Assembly (NCBI GenBank): GCA_025499625.1
Contig: JAFMVD010000010.1
Span: 1 to 64,000, forward strand
From: Carboxylicivirga fragile
GTDB taxonomy: Bacteria; Bacteroidota; Bacteroidia; Bacteroidales; Marinilabiliaceae
Length of the DNA: 64,000 nucleotides
Reading direction: 5' to 3'
The notes under the pieces are model-generated. The model saw only the letters and a list, made by a program, of their open reading frames with translations. It was not told the DNA's origin and ran no database searches. Shown one piece after another: positions 56,554 through 64,000 of the stretch (the first letter of the stretch is position 1; each line of letters starts with the position of its first letter). Made by a program: the position numbers and the translations under genes.

Positions 56554-58866
56554 TTAAAATTTAAAGTTCCAGGTTATTGAAGGAACGATACCAAATAGAC
56601 TGAGTTTAACTGCTTCTGTAGAGCCTGGTTCATCAACACTTTCTCTAAAATTAATGGAGTAAGCGTTCATTTGGTTGTAGGCATTGTATAATGAGAAGTC
56701 CCAGCTTGAATTAAACCTCTTTGTGCCTTTACCCTCCAAATGTAGGTTTAAATCCAGACGATGATAATCGGGCATTCTGTATCCATTTCGTTCTGTGAAG
56801 TAGGGTATTTGGTTATTATCGAATTCATATTTCCCGCTTGGGAAAGTGACAGCGTTACCTGTATAATATACCCAGTTGGTTGAAAGAGATACGCGTTTTG
56901 AAAGTTGATAACTAGCTACGATTGATATATCGTGTGTTTTATCATAAGCCGAATTGTACCAATTACCTTGATTGATACCGTCTATTTGATTTTCTGTTTT
57001 CGAGAGTGTGTAACTCAGCCAACCGGTGAGCTTGCCATATTTCTTTTTTAAATAGAATTCAGCCCCATAACTTCTGCCTTTTCCTTGCAATATATACGAT
57101 TCGATATCCTCGTTAAGCATCACCTCAGTTCCATCTTTGTAATCGGTGATGTCATTCATGTTTTTATAGTACGATTCTATTGAGAATTTAAAGGTATTAT
57201 CGTTGAAGTTACGGAAATAGCCTATTGAATATTGATCAACAGTTGTTGGCCTAACGTTTGATGTACTCGGCATCCAAGTGTCTGTTGGCTGACCCGATGT
57301 GCTATTGGATAACATATGCATGTACTGTGCCATTCGGTTGTACGAAGCTTTTACCGAACTTTTTGTGTTCATACGGTAATTAAGCGAAACTCTCGGTTCA
57401 GGTTCAAAGTATGTTTGCATAATTTTACCTTTTGCAAAATATTCCTGATCAATAATTTGGTTGTTGTCATTATAAGTTGTGTTGTATCCTTCGCCTAACT
57501 GTTCAAAAAAGGATAGGCGTATTCCGTAATCAGCTGTTAATTTGCTGTTTATTTTTTGAGTGTTGGTAAAGTATATCGAATTTTCTAAAGCTTGCTTTTT
57601 TGCTACTTTAATGTCGGGTATCGTGTTTTCCTCAAATAAGAATTCACCAGGATAGAAATTGTGGTAAGTATCATCGGATCCAAATTTCATAGTATTGTTA
57701 GCATTGGCATATAAAGTGAAGTCTAGTTTTAATCCGTAATCTTTAATGCCCGAAGACATACTTCCCTTATCTCCAAAATTAAAACCGTAATTGTAATTGC
57801 TGTAGATAAATGTTGCATTAAAAAATAGCTTATTACTGAATAAATGGTTCCATCGTAGTGTGCCAGTTGTATTGCCCCAGTTCATCCCCATGTCCTCAAA
57901 GCCAAAGTCGTCGAGGCCAAAATAGCCTGAAAGAAACAATCTGTTTTTATCATTTATTTTGTAATTAAGTTTGGCATTTAAATCGTAAAAATAAAGATCA
58001 GCACCCGATTCGATAATGCCGGCTGATTTGGCCGCTATGTCGGCATAACTGCGGCGACCCGATACAATAAACGAAACTTTGTCTTCTACGATGGGGCCTT
58101 CAAGGGTTAAGCGAGATGAGATTAAACCGATGCCGCCCGATGCTGAGAAATTTTTACTGTTTCCATCGCGCATGGTTATGTCGAGCACCGATGCGGCTCT
58201 ACCACCATAATTAGCTGGGATACCTCCTTTATAAACTGTCATTCCTTTGATCGCATCCGGATTGAAAACGGAGAAGAAACCCATCAAATGCGATGCGCTA
58301 TAAACCGGAGCTTCATCTAATAAAATCAGGTTTTGGTCGATGGAGCCACCGCGCACGCTAAAACCATTACCACCTTCCGATACAGTGCTTATGCCTGGTA
58401 GAAGTTGGATGGTTTTTAGTACATCTCGCTCACCAAATAAAACAGGTAATTTACCAACATCTTTCATGTCAAGCTTTTCGACACCCATTTTCGTTGCACT
58501 TAAGTTCTCATCTTTCTTTTCGGCCTTAACAACTACCTCGTTAAGTTTTGTATCGGCATTGCCTAGTTCAACATTGATTTGTTGGTTGCTGGTTAGGCTA
58601 ATGCTTATAGTTTGTGTTTGATAACCAATGAAACTAAAAAGAATTTGATAATCACCTTCGGGTAGTGTCAAAGAGTAGAATCCATAAGTATTAGTCATTG
58701 TTCCGTTGGCTTGATCGGAAGTGTATATGGTTACACCTATTAAATCTTCACCAGTATCAGCTTCGCTAACCCTTCCGCTAATTGTGAATTTGTTTTGGGC
58801 ATTTGCTATGAATGAAAGGCAGGTAAATAATGTGAGTAAGAAAAAAGAATGTGTTGTTATGCGCAT
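56554..58866 (-). CDS. TonB-dependent receptor with carboxypeptidase-like N-terminal domain
   Basis: Signal peptide (SFIANA/QNK), then a CarboxypepD_reg-like domain at about 27-115 (ISGRVSEADTGEDLIGVTIY). The plug follows at about 125-230 with GGNGFSVRGGSIDQNLILLD, and then a 22-strand barrel ending in an aromatic (SITWNFKF). 770 aa. It resembles Bacteroidota receptors paired with DUF4249 lipoproteins, not the longer SusC type. It imports an unknown ligand, perhaps a metal chelate or peptide. A TACATTTG -7 box lies just upstream. Confidence 0.9.
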   Translation of the reverse strand: MRITTHSFFLLTLFTCLSFIANAQNKFTISGRVSEADTGEDLIGVTIYTSDQANGTMTNTYGFYSLTLPEGDYQILFSFIGYQTQTISISLTSNQQINVELGNADTKLNEVVVKAEKKDENLSATKMGVEKLDMKDVGKLPVLFGERDVLKTIQLLPGISTVSEGGNGFSVRGGSIDQNLILLDEAPVYSASHLMGFFSVFNPDAIKGMTVYKGGIPANYGGRAASVLDITMRDGNSKNFSASGGIGLISSRLTLEGPIVEDKVSFIVSGRRSYADIAAKSAGIIESGADLYFYDLNAKLNYKINDKNRLFLSGYFGLDDFGFEDMGMNWGNTTGTLRWNHLFSNKLFFNATFIYSNYNYGFNFGDKGSMSSGIKDYGLKLDFTLYANANNTMKFGSDDTYHNFYPGEFLFEENTIPDIKVAKKQALENSIYFTNTQKINSKLTADYGIRLSFFEQLGEGYNTTYNDNNQIIDQEYFAKGKIMQTYFEPEPRVSLNYRMNTKSSVKASYNRMAQYMHMLSNSTSGQPTDTWMPSTSNVRPTTVDQYSIGYFRNFNDNTFKFSIESYYKNMNDITDYKDGTEVMLNEDIESYILQGKGRSYGAEFYLKKKYGKLTGWLSYTLSKTENQIDGINQGNWYNSAYDKTHDISIVASYQLSKRVSLSTNWVYYTGNAVTFPSGKYEFDNNQIPYFTERNGYRMPDYHRLDLNLHLEGKGTKRFNSSWDFSLYNAYNQMNAYSINFRESVDEPGSTEAVKLSLFGIVPSITWNFKF

Positions 58867-58891
58867 CGCTATATGTATTGTATAAGGTGTG

Positions 58892-58899
58892 CAAATGTA
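58892..58899 (-). promoter_or_regulatory. -7 promoter box of the TonB receptor operon
   Basis: TACATTTG on the - strand fits TAnnTTTG and lies 25 bases before the receptor ATG. A -33 element at the right spacing is not evident. No Fur-like palindrome was recognised. Confidence 0.45.
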
Positions 58900-59256
58900 C
58901 TTTTATAATGCTATTTCTTCTAATTCGTCATGGCGAAACAGTAATTTAATGTAATGAAATCATGATTTTGGCTAACCAATCAGGAACAAATTTAGAAATC
59001 GCATTGGAGTAATTGTTGTTTTTTATTGATAAAACCACGTAACCTTGAGGTGAATCTATGGTCAAGGTATGTATATAAATAAATGAATATGTGGTTATGT
59101 ATCTGATATCAAGGCGTTAGGATTGCATTTTTGCCCATATTGGCTTCGTTTATCATTGTTTTTAGGGTGTTTATGTAAGTGCGTTTATTTTTATCTACAT
59201 GAACAGTTTATTTGTCACCTCAATGTCCTGAACTCGTGTAATAGCCTCTCTTTTGC
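58900..59256. other. Intergenic region with no recognisable gene
   Basis: These 357 AT-rich bases between divergent units have stop codons in all frames at short intervals. I see no RNA gene or conspicuous repeat. The left edge serves the TonB receptor promoter; the right edge leads into the promoter-like pair at 59257-59287. Confidence 0.5.
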
Positions 59257-59287
59257 TTGGTTACAGTCGTGATCTGTTCTACTTTTA
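59257..59287 (+). promoter_or_regulatory. Candidate promoter of the small gene at 59346
   Basis: TTG (59257-59259) and TACTTTTA (59280-59287), one mismatch from TAnnTTTG, are separated by 20 bases. This predicts a start near 59294 and supports an ATG at 59346 as the translation start rather than an upstream TTG. Confidence 0.35.
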
Positions 59288-59345
59288 CATCGAACAAAAA
59301 ACAAAACAGTGGACGGTTTTATACAATCAAAAAAATAGGGGAAAG

Positions 59346-59561
59346 ATGGTTTTACAATTGATTGCAGCACTGGGGGAAATAAGAACACACAACAAAGTAG
59401 GAAGTATTGACTTTCCGAAGAAAAACGAATTGCAAATTTCTTTTAAAGACACATTTGTAGATTTGGTGATACCAATCCGACCGGATATGGATAGTCATTT
59501 ATTAGTAGGGATTTTTTATAATTACATAAATCGTCCTGAAAGTAAGTTAGCGAGAGCATAA
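59346..59561 (+). CDS. Small protein of unknown function (71 aa)
   Basis: I do not recognise this protein. ATG at 59346 is preceded by GGGGAAAG, an unusually good ribosome-binding site for this phylum, and a promoter-like pair lies about 60 bases upstream. The product is MVLQLIAALGEIRTHNKVG and onward, with alternating strands (LQISFKDTFVDLVIPIRP) and no signal peptide. The open frame could extend upstream to a TTG at 59253, which would give 102 residues. A strong terminator follows 21 bases after the stop, so it forms a one-gene unit. Confidence 0.55.
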   Translation: MVLQLIAALGEIRTHNKVGSIDFPKKNELQISFKDTFVDLVIPIRPDMDSHLLVGIFYNYINRPESKLARA

Positions 59562-59582
59562 GTGGTTGATTCTTATGATATG

Positions 59583-59629
59583 AAACTGCAGAAGAAAAGT
59601 GATTGGACTTTTTCTTCTGCAGTTTTTTT
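59583..59629 (+). terminator. Terminator after the small gene
   Basis: AAACTGCAGAAGAAAAG (59583-59599) pairs with CTTTTTCTTCTGCAGTTT (59608-59625) with one bulged base, followed by TTTT. It is a long, strong intrinsic terminator. Confidence 0.9.
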
Positions 59630-59707
59630 ATACTTTTAAAGAAGAATATATTTGTGTTTAATGGATTGTAATTTTGTTGTCCATAAATCCGCATAAATTA
59701 ACTCGCT

Positions 59708-61393
59708 ATGAAACTCACATTATTGCTTTTTTTAAGTTTGACGATTGCTAACCAACTGTTTTCTCAAGATCGTATAACAGGTAAGAATTTTGCTACGCGA
59801 AGTGAGGTGATTGCTAAAAATGGGATGGTCTGTTCCTCGCAGCCTTTGGCAACACAGATTGGCTTAGATATTCTTAAACGTGGTGGTACAGCCGTAGATG
59901 CTGCCATTGCAACTAATGCAGCATTAGGCCTGATGGAGCCAACAGGTTCAGGAATTGGGGGTGATATATTTGCCATAGTGTGGGATGCAAAAACACAACA
60001 ATTGTATGGTTTAAACGGCAGTGGTCGATCACCAATGGCACTTACATTGGATTATTTTAAGAAGGAGGGGTATTCCAAGATTCCTGCTTTTGGACCATTG
60101 CCAGTAAGTGTGCCAGGCTGTGTTGATGGATGGTTTGAATTACACGATAAGTTTGGATCAATGCCAATGGCCGATATTTTGGCCCCAGCTATTGATTACG
60201 CTGAGCAAGGATTTCCTTTATCTGAACTTATCGCCTACTATTGGGGACGATCATTTGAGAAGTTTAAAGACTATCCTAATGTTGTTGAAACATATGGAAT
60301 TGATGGGCAAGCTCCGGAAAAGGGTGAGCTCTTTAAAAATAAAGGATTAGCAAATACGTATCGATTACTTGCTAAAGATGGTCGCGATGCTTTTTATAAG
60401 GGCGAAATAGCCAAGCTTATTGAAGACTTCATGGAGGAGCAGGGCGGTTTTCTTTCCAGGGAAGATTTAAAACGACATAAAAGTGAATGGGTGACACCTG
60501 TTTCAGTTAACTATCGCGGCTACGATGTATGGGAATTGCCACCAAACGGACAAGGTATTACTGCGCTTCAGATGTTGAGTATCCTAAAAGGGTATGAGTT
60601 TGAAGAGCATGAATATGGAACAGCTCGCCACCTTCATTTGGCAACTGAAGCTAAGAAATTGGCTTTTGAGGATAGAGCCAAATATTATGCTGACATGAAC
60701 TTTGCGAATGTGCCAGTTGATGAATTAATTTCAGATGCTTATGGAGAAACCAGGCGGCAATTGATTGATGAAAATAAGGCAGCTTTTTATGATGCCGGAA
60801 GTATAAGTAAAGGTGAAACCGTTTATTTAACGGTAGCTGATCAATGGGGAAATATGGTGTCGCTGATACAAAGTAATTACAGAGGCATGGGTTCGGGAAT
60901 GGTGCCTTCGGGTTTGGGTTTTATGTTGCAAGATAGAGGTGAGCTTTTTTCTTTAAATGAAGGAGATGCCAATGTATATGCACCTGGCAAAAGACCATTT
61001 CATACAATTATTCCAGCCTTTGTTACGAAAGATAATAAGCCTGTGATGAGTTTTGGAGTGATGGGCGGTGATTTTCAGCCTCAGGGGCATACGCAGATTA
61101 TCATGAATATATTAGATTTTGGTATGAATGTGCAAGAAGCTGGTGATGCGCCGAGGTACAGTCATGATGGCTCATCCAAGCCAACAGGCGAGGCTAAAAA
61201 GGGAAAGGGAGAAATACACATTGAAACAGGCTTTGATGCTCAGCAGATTTTAGAATTGACCAAAATGGGGCATCGCGTTTGCTTTTCACCTGGCGAATAT
61301 GGCGGTTATCAGGCTATTTGGTACGATGCTAAAAATGGCGTTTACGTAGGAGCATCAGAGTCGAGAAAGGATGGTCAAGCGGCTGGTTACTAA
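59708..61393 (+). CDS. ggt: Gamma-glutamyltransferase
   Basis: GGT is a secreted, self-cleaving Ntn-hydrolase that removes the gamma-glutamyl group from glutathione and related compounds. The signal peptide (NQLFS/QDR) precedes the large-subunit motif LMEPTGSGIGGDIFAIVWD near residue 78. The autoprocessing Thr is likely Thr371 in SKGETVYLTVADQWGNM, which becomes the small-subunit N-terminus, followed by the oxyanion region PSGLGFMLQDRG. At 561 aa it is standard. There is no T9SS tail, so it is periplasmic. It forms a single-gene unit. Confidence 0.94.
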   Translation: MKLTLLLFLSLTIANQLFSQDRITGKNFATRSEVIAKNGMVCSSQPLATQIGLDILKRGGTAVDAAIATNAALGLMEPTGSGIGGDIFAIVWDAKTQQLYGLNGSGRSPMALTLDYFKKEGYSKIPAFGPLPVSVPGCVDGWFELHDKFGSMPMADILAPAIDYAEQGFPLSELIAYYWGRSFEKFKDYPNVVETYGIDGQAPEKGELFKNKGLANTYRLLAKDGRDAFYKGEIAKLIEDFMEEQGGFLSREDLKRHKSEWVTPVSVNYRGYDVWELPPNGQGITALQMLSILKGYEFEEHEYGTARHLHLATEAKKLAFEDRAKYYADMNFANVPVDELISDAYGETRRQLIDENKAAFYDAGSISKGETVYLTVADQWGNMVSLIQSNYRGMGSGMVPSGLGFMLQDRGELFSLNEGDANVYAPGKRPFHTIIPAFVTKDNKPVMSFGVMGGDFQPQGHTQIIMNILDFGMNVQEAGDAPRYSHDGSSKPTGEAKKGKGEIHIETGFDAQQILELTKMGHRVCFSPGEYGGYQAIWYDAKNGVYVGASESRKDGQAAGY

Positions 61394-61526
61394 ATAAGTT
61401 TTCCAAATCTTATGATTCATTTATGGTTAAGAATAAGGCGTCAGACTAGCAATTTAAACAACTGGTCAAAAAAACTTTGGTAGCTAATGTCTTTTACCTA
61501 ATTTCTCGGATAATTAATGATTAAGA

Positions 61527-62915
61527 ATGAGTTGGAAGAAGTGGTTTTATAAGAAAGAAACAGCCTTGAAAAGATTTCAAGCAGTTGAGTCAACTGTTTA
61601 TGAAATTTTTGCACCTAATAATAGGTACATCGGAAGGCAGTTCTTTCAGCACATCGCACCTCGCTTGTGTGAATTGACCGGCGCCAATTATGTTTTAATC
61701 GGAAAATATCTTAAGAATACCAATCAGGTATCAACTTTGGTATTTGCCAATGGTAAACTGTTAAAAGAAAATTTCATTTACGATCTTTCTGATAGTCCTT
61801 GTGAACGTGTGATTGGCAAGAAGACTTGTAGTTTTCCAAAGTCGGTTGCTCAATTGTTTCCAAAAGATAGGGCTCTTGCTAAAAATGGAGTGGAGGGATA
61901 TATTGGTGTTCCGCTTTTTAATTCAAGTTATGAGCCTAATGGCATATTAGTTGCGCTTTTCAAAAAGCCATTGAATAAAAAGCTGGTGAAAACCATTGAG
62001 TCACTGATGTACTTGTATACAGCCAGAATGAGTACAGAGATCGAGCATTTATCAGCAAAAGATGAAGTTGAAAAGCGCAATATCGAGCTGGAATTAATGC
62101 ATCGTGCGCTTAAAGAGAAGAATAAAAAGCTGGATGAATCACTAGGTGAACTCAATCGAATTCAATTGAAATCGCAGGAGTATGATCAGTTAAAGTCCAC
62201 CTTCTTGGCTAATTTGAGTCATGAGCTTCGAACTCCTATGAATGTTATTCTTGGATTCTTAGAGTTGCTTCGATCAGAAGAATTAAGTTCCGAAGAGCGC
62301 GAAGAATATATTAATATCATTAATGTTAATGGACTTCAGTTGCTTAAGGTGATGGATAACTTGATTGATATATCCAAATTACAGACACGCCTACTACAAG
62401 AAGGCCCAAGTAGGTTTAGTTTGAAAGATTTAATGACTCAGCTGTTGATTCATTATAGAAATGAGGCAAATACGCTTCAGAAAAATGTGAGAATTGAGTT
62501 TACTGAGGAATCGCTTGAGAAAGTAAAAGAGGTATATACTGATCAGGATGCTTTATTAAAGGTGTTAAATCACTTATTGGATAACGCTTTGAAATTTACC
62601 AGTACTGGTGATATTAGTTTCGGATGTTCGTATGAAGCCGATTACTTACATTTCTATGTTAAGGATACGGGTATTGGTGTACCTGAAGGTAAAGAGAGTG
62701 TTATATTTGATATGTTCAGACAGGTTTCTACAAGCTATAATCCTGAGTTTGGTGGAAATGGCCTTGGTTTGGCTATCTCCAAAAAATACATTGATACACT
62801 TGGTGGTCAAATTTGGTTAGATAAAAACTATACGAAAGGTGCCTGTTTCCGATTTACCATTCCCTACGAGGTAGTTCGGGTAAAATCGGAGGTGTCCAAT
62901 GCTGCATTAGATTAA
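61527..62915 (+). CDS. Cytoplasmic histidine kinase with GAF-like sensor
   Basis: No signal peptide or transmembrane helix is visible, so this 462-residue kinase is soluble. Residues about 25-170 resemble a GAF domain (FFQHIAPRLCELTGANYVLIG, GVEGYIGVPLFN), a site for small ligands. A coiled coil (about 175-220) leads to HisKA with His232 in LANLSHELRTPMNVILGF. The ATPase domain has NHLLDNALKFT, KDTGIGVPEGK and GGNGLGLAISKK. No receiver domain follows and no response regulator is adjacent. Its stop codon overlaps the end of the convergent alanine dehydrogenase gene by a few bases. Confidence 0.9.
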   Translation: MSWKKWFYKKETALKRFQAVESTVYEIFAPNNRYIGRQFFQHIAPRLCELTGANYVLIGKYLKNTNQVSTLVFANGKLLKENFIYDLSDSPCERVIGKKTCSFPKSVAQLFPKDRALAKNGVEGYIGVPLFNSSYEPNGILVALFKKPLNKKLVKTIESLMYLYTARMSTEIEHLSAKDEVEKRNIELELMHRALKEKNKKLDESLGELNRIQLKSQEYDQLKSTFLANLSHELRTPMNVILGFLELLRSEELSSEEREEYINIINVNGLQLLKVMDNLIDISKLQTRLLQEGPSRFSLKDLMTQLLIHYRNEANTLQKNVRIEFTEESLEKVKEVYTDQDALLKVLNHLLDNALKFTSTGDISFGCSYEADYLHFYVKDTGIGVPEGKESVIFDMFRQVSTSYNPEFGGNGLGLAISKKYIDTLGGQIWLDKNYTKGACFRFTIPYEVVRVKSEVSNAALD

Positions 62916-64000
62916 AACGCAGCCATTAATAAGCCAATGTCTTTCGACGGTATGTTAAATCGATTCCCAATTAAATCGTTGGTTAATATTCCTTTGTAGA
63001 TATAAATACCATGGCTTACTCCAACTTCCTCTTTAATAAGGTTTTGAATGCCACCTACTTCACCTAAGCGTAAAAGGATGGGTGTAAAAATATTACTCAA
63101 TGCAATGGAAGCTGTTTTTGAAACACGAGAAGCAATGTTTGGTACGCAATAGTGAATGACACCATGCTTATTAAAAGTTGGTCTGTCATAGTTTGTACAC
63201 TTACTGGTTTCAATGCAACCGCCTTGATCCATACTTAAATCAATAATGATAGATCCCTTTTTCATTTGTGAAACTTGCTCTTCGCTTACCATAAAAGTAT
63301 GTCCACGCTGGAGATAACGAAGGCTGCCAATAACTGCATCTGCACTTTGCAAGGCTTTGGTAAGTGACTGAGGGTGTAAGACTGAAGTGAATATGCGCTG
63401 TCCCAAATTTCGTTCTAACTCTCGTAGCTTGTGGTACGAATTGTCAAATACCTTAACGGTAGCTCCTAAGCCAAGAGCGGCCCGGGCGGCAAACTCTCCA
63501 GCAGTACCTGCGCCTAATATTACTAATTCCGATGGAGATATTCCAGTGACTCCGCCTAACAGTACTCCTTTCCCATTAAAGGCTTTACTTAAATATTCAC
63601 TTGCTATCATTACAGATGCAGCTCCCTCTATTTCACTCATGCTACGTACTACAGGGAAGCAATCAAAGGCATCTTTTAGTATTTCAAAACCAATGGCATT
63701 AACGCGTTTGTCCATTAAATGTTGAATGGTTTCACGCGATTGATTATACATGTGTAACAAGGAGATCACAACCTGGTTGGGTTGTAAAAAGTCAATTTCC
63801 TCACTCGTTAGAGCTGATACCTTTAGAATAATATCAGCTTTGAAAACTTCTGTTTTTTTAGATATGATTGCACCACATTCTGAAAAGTCATGGTCAAAAA
63901 AATGGCTACGATCACCAGCCCCCGATTCCAAATATATGGTATGCCCATTTTCGGTTAGCAATTCTACGCCTTGAGGTGTAAGCGGAACGCGGTTTTCGAA
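62912..64000 (-). CDS. ald: Alanine dehydrogenase, 5' end beyond the window
   Basis: This enzyme interconverts L-alanine with pyruvate and ammonia using NAD. The frame is open to the last base of the window, and the visible N-terminal part ENRVPLTPQGVELLTENGH is the AlaDH/PNT signature, so only a short start segment is missing. The Rossmann motif ELVILGAGTAGEFAARAALG and the active-site region IIDLSMDQGGCIETSK are intact. About 362 residues are visible. A TTG at 63961 is not the start: homologous sequence continues before it. The gene converges on the kinase gene with a 4-base overlap. Confidence 0.92.
   Translation of the reverse strand, partial: FENRVPLTPQGVELLTENGHTIYLESGAGDRSHFFDHDFSECGAIISKKTEVFKADIILKVSALTSEEIDFLQPNQVVISLLHMYNQSRETIQHLMDKRVNAIGFEILKDAFDCFPVVRSMSEIEGAASVMIASEYLSKAFNGKGVLLGGVTGISPSELVILGAGTAGEFAARAALGLGATVKVFDNSYHKLRELERNLGQRIFTSVLHPQSLTKALQSADAVIGSLRYLQRGHTFMVSEEQVSQMKKGSIIIDLSMDQGGCIETSKCTNYDRPTFNKHGVIHYCVPNIASRVSKTASIALSNIFTPILLRLGEVGGIQNLIKEEVGVSHGIYIYKGILTNDLIGNRFNIPSKDIGLLMAAF

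Noticed and set aside
58900..59250. Riboswitch (cobalamin or similar) upstream of the TonB receptor
   Set aside because: No conserved riboswitch core was recognised and the receptor's promoter box lies only 25 bases before its start, leaving no room for one.
63959..63961. TTG at 63961 as the alanine dehydrogenase start
   Set aside because: The frame continues to the window edge with family sequence (RVPLTPQGVELL), so the true start is beyond the window.

Overview
The window comes from a marine-type Bacteroidota bacterium. The evidence is a SusC/SusD pair, a giant SprA type IX secretion (T9SS) translocon gene, T9SS C-terminal sorting domains, an LpxC-FabZ fusion, TAnnTTTG-type -7 promoter boxes and low-GC DNA. 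I cannot fix the genus; an alginate-using marine lineage is likely.

Positions 1-24.7 kb are an alginate utilisation locus on the + strand. It opens with the last bases of an IS3-family element that sits inside a susC gene. Then come susD, two lipoproteins sharing a C-terminal module (candidate surface glycan-binding proteins), a PL7 alginate lyase, a PL17 oligoalginate lyase, kdgF, an MFS uronate transporter, an SDR reductase, a TSUP membrane protein, two T9SS-sorted secreted proteins, kdgK, kdgA, a PL6 alginate lyase, a heparinase II/III-type lyase broken by an in-frame TAA, and a propeller-type sensor histidine kinase. Together they encode capture, depolymerisation to monomers (DEH), import, reduction to KDG, phosphorylation and aldol cleavage to pyruvate and glyceraldehyde-3-phosphate. 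Two lesions (IS in susC, nonsense codon in a lyase) suggest this copy may be impaired.

Positions 24.7-35.1 kb hold an initiator tRNA-fMet (- strand), thiL, ruvA, sprA and gcvH. Positions 35.1-39.8 kb (- strand) are the HD-hydrolase/lpxD/lpxC-fabZ/lpxA lipid A operon. Positions 40.0-44.9 kb (+) are the rimP-nusA-infB operon with a good promoter and a leader hairpin. Positions 45.4-46.3 kb are gene-free and contain a degenerate tandem repeat of about 105 bp, bracketed by palindromic elements.

Positions 46.3-58.9 kb are almost all - strand housekeeping and envelope genes: pdxA, an M17 aminopeptidase, a conserved small protein, a DUF4837 lipoprotein, a lytic transglycosylase, tatA, rseP, dxr, an M23 peptidase, then a DUF4249 lipoprotein paired with a TonB-dependent receptor. 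The window ends with a small unknown + strand gene, gamma-glutamyltransferase, a cytoplasmic GAF-type histidine kinase and a convergent alanine dehydrogenase that runs off the end. No CRISPR array, prophage or defence system was seen.
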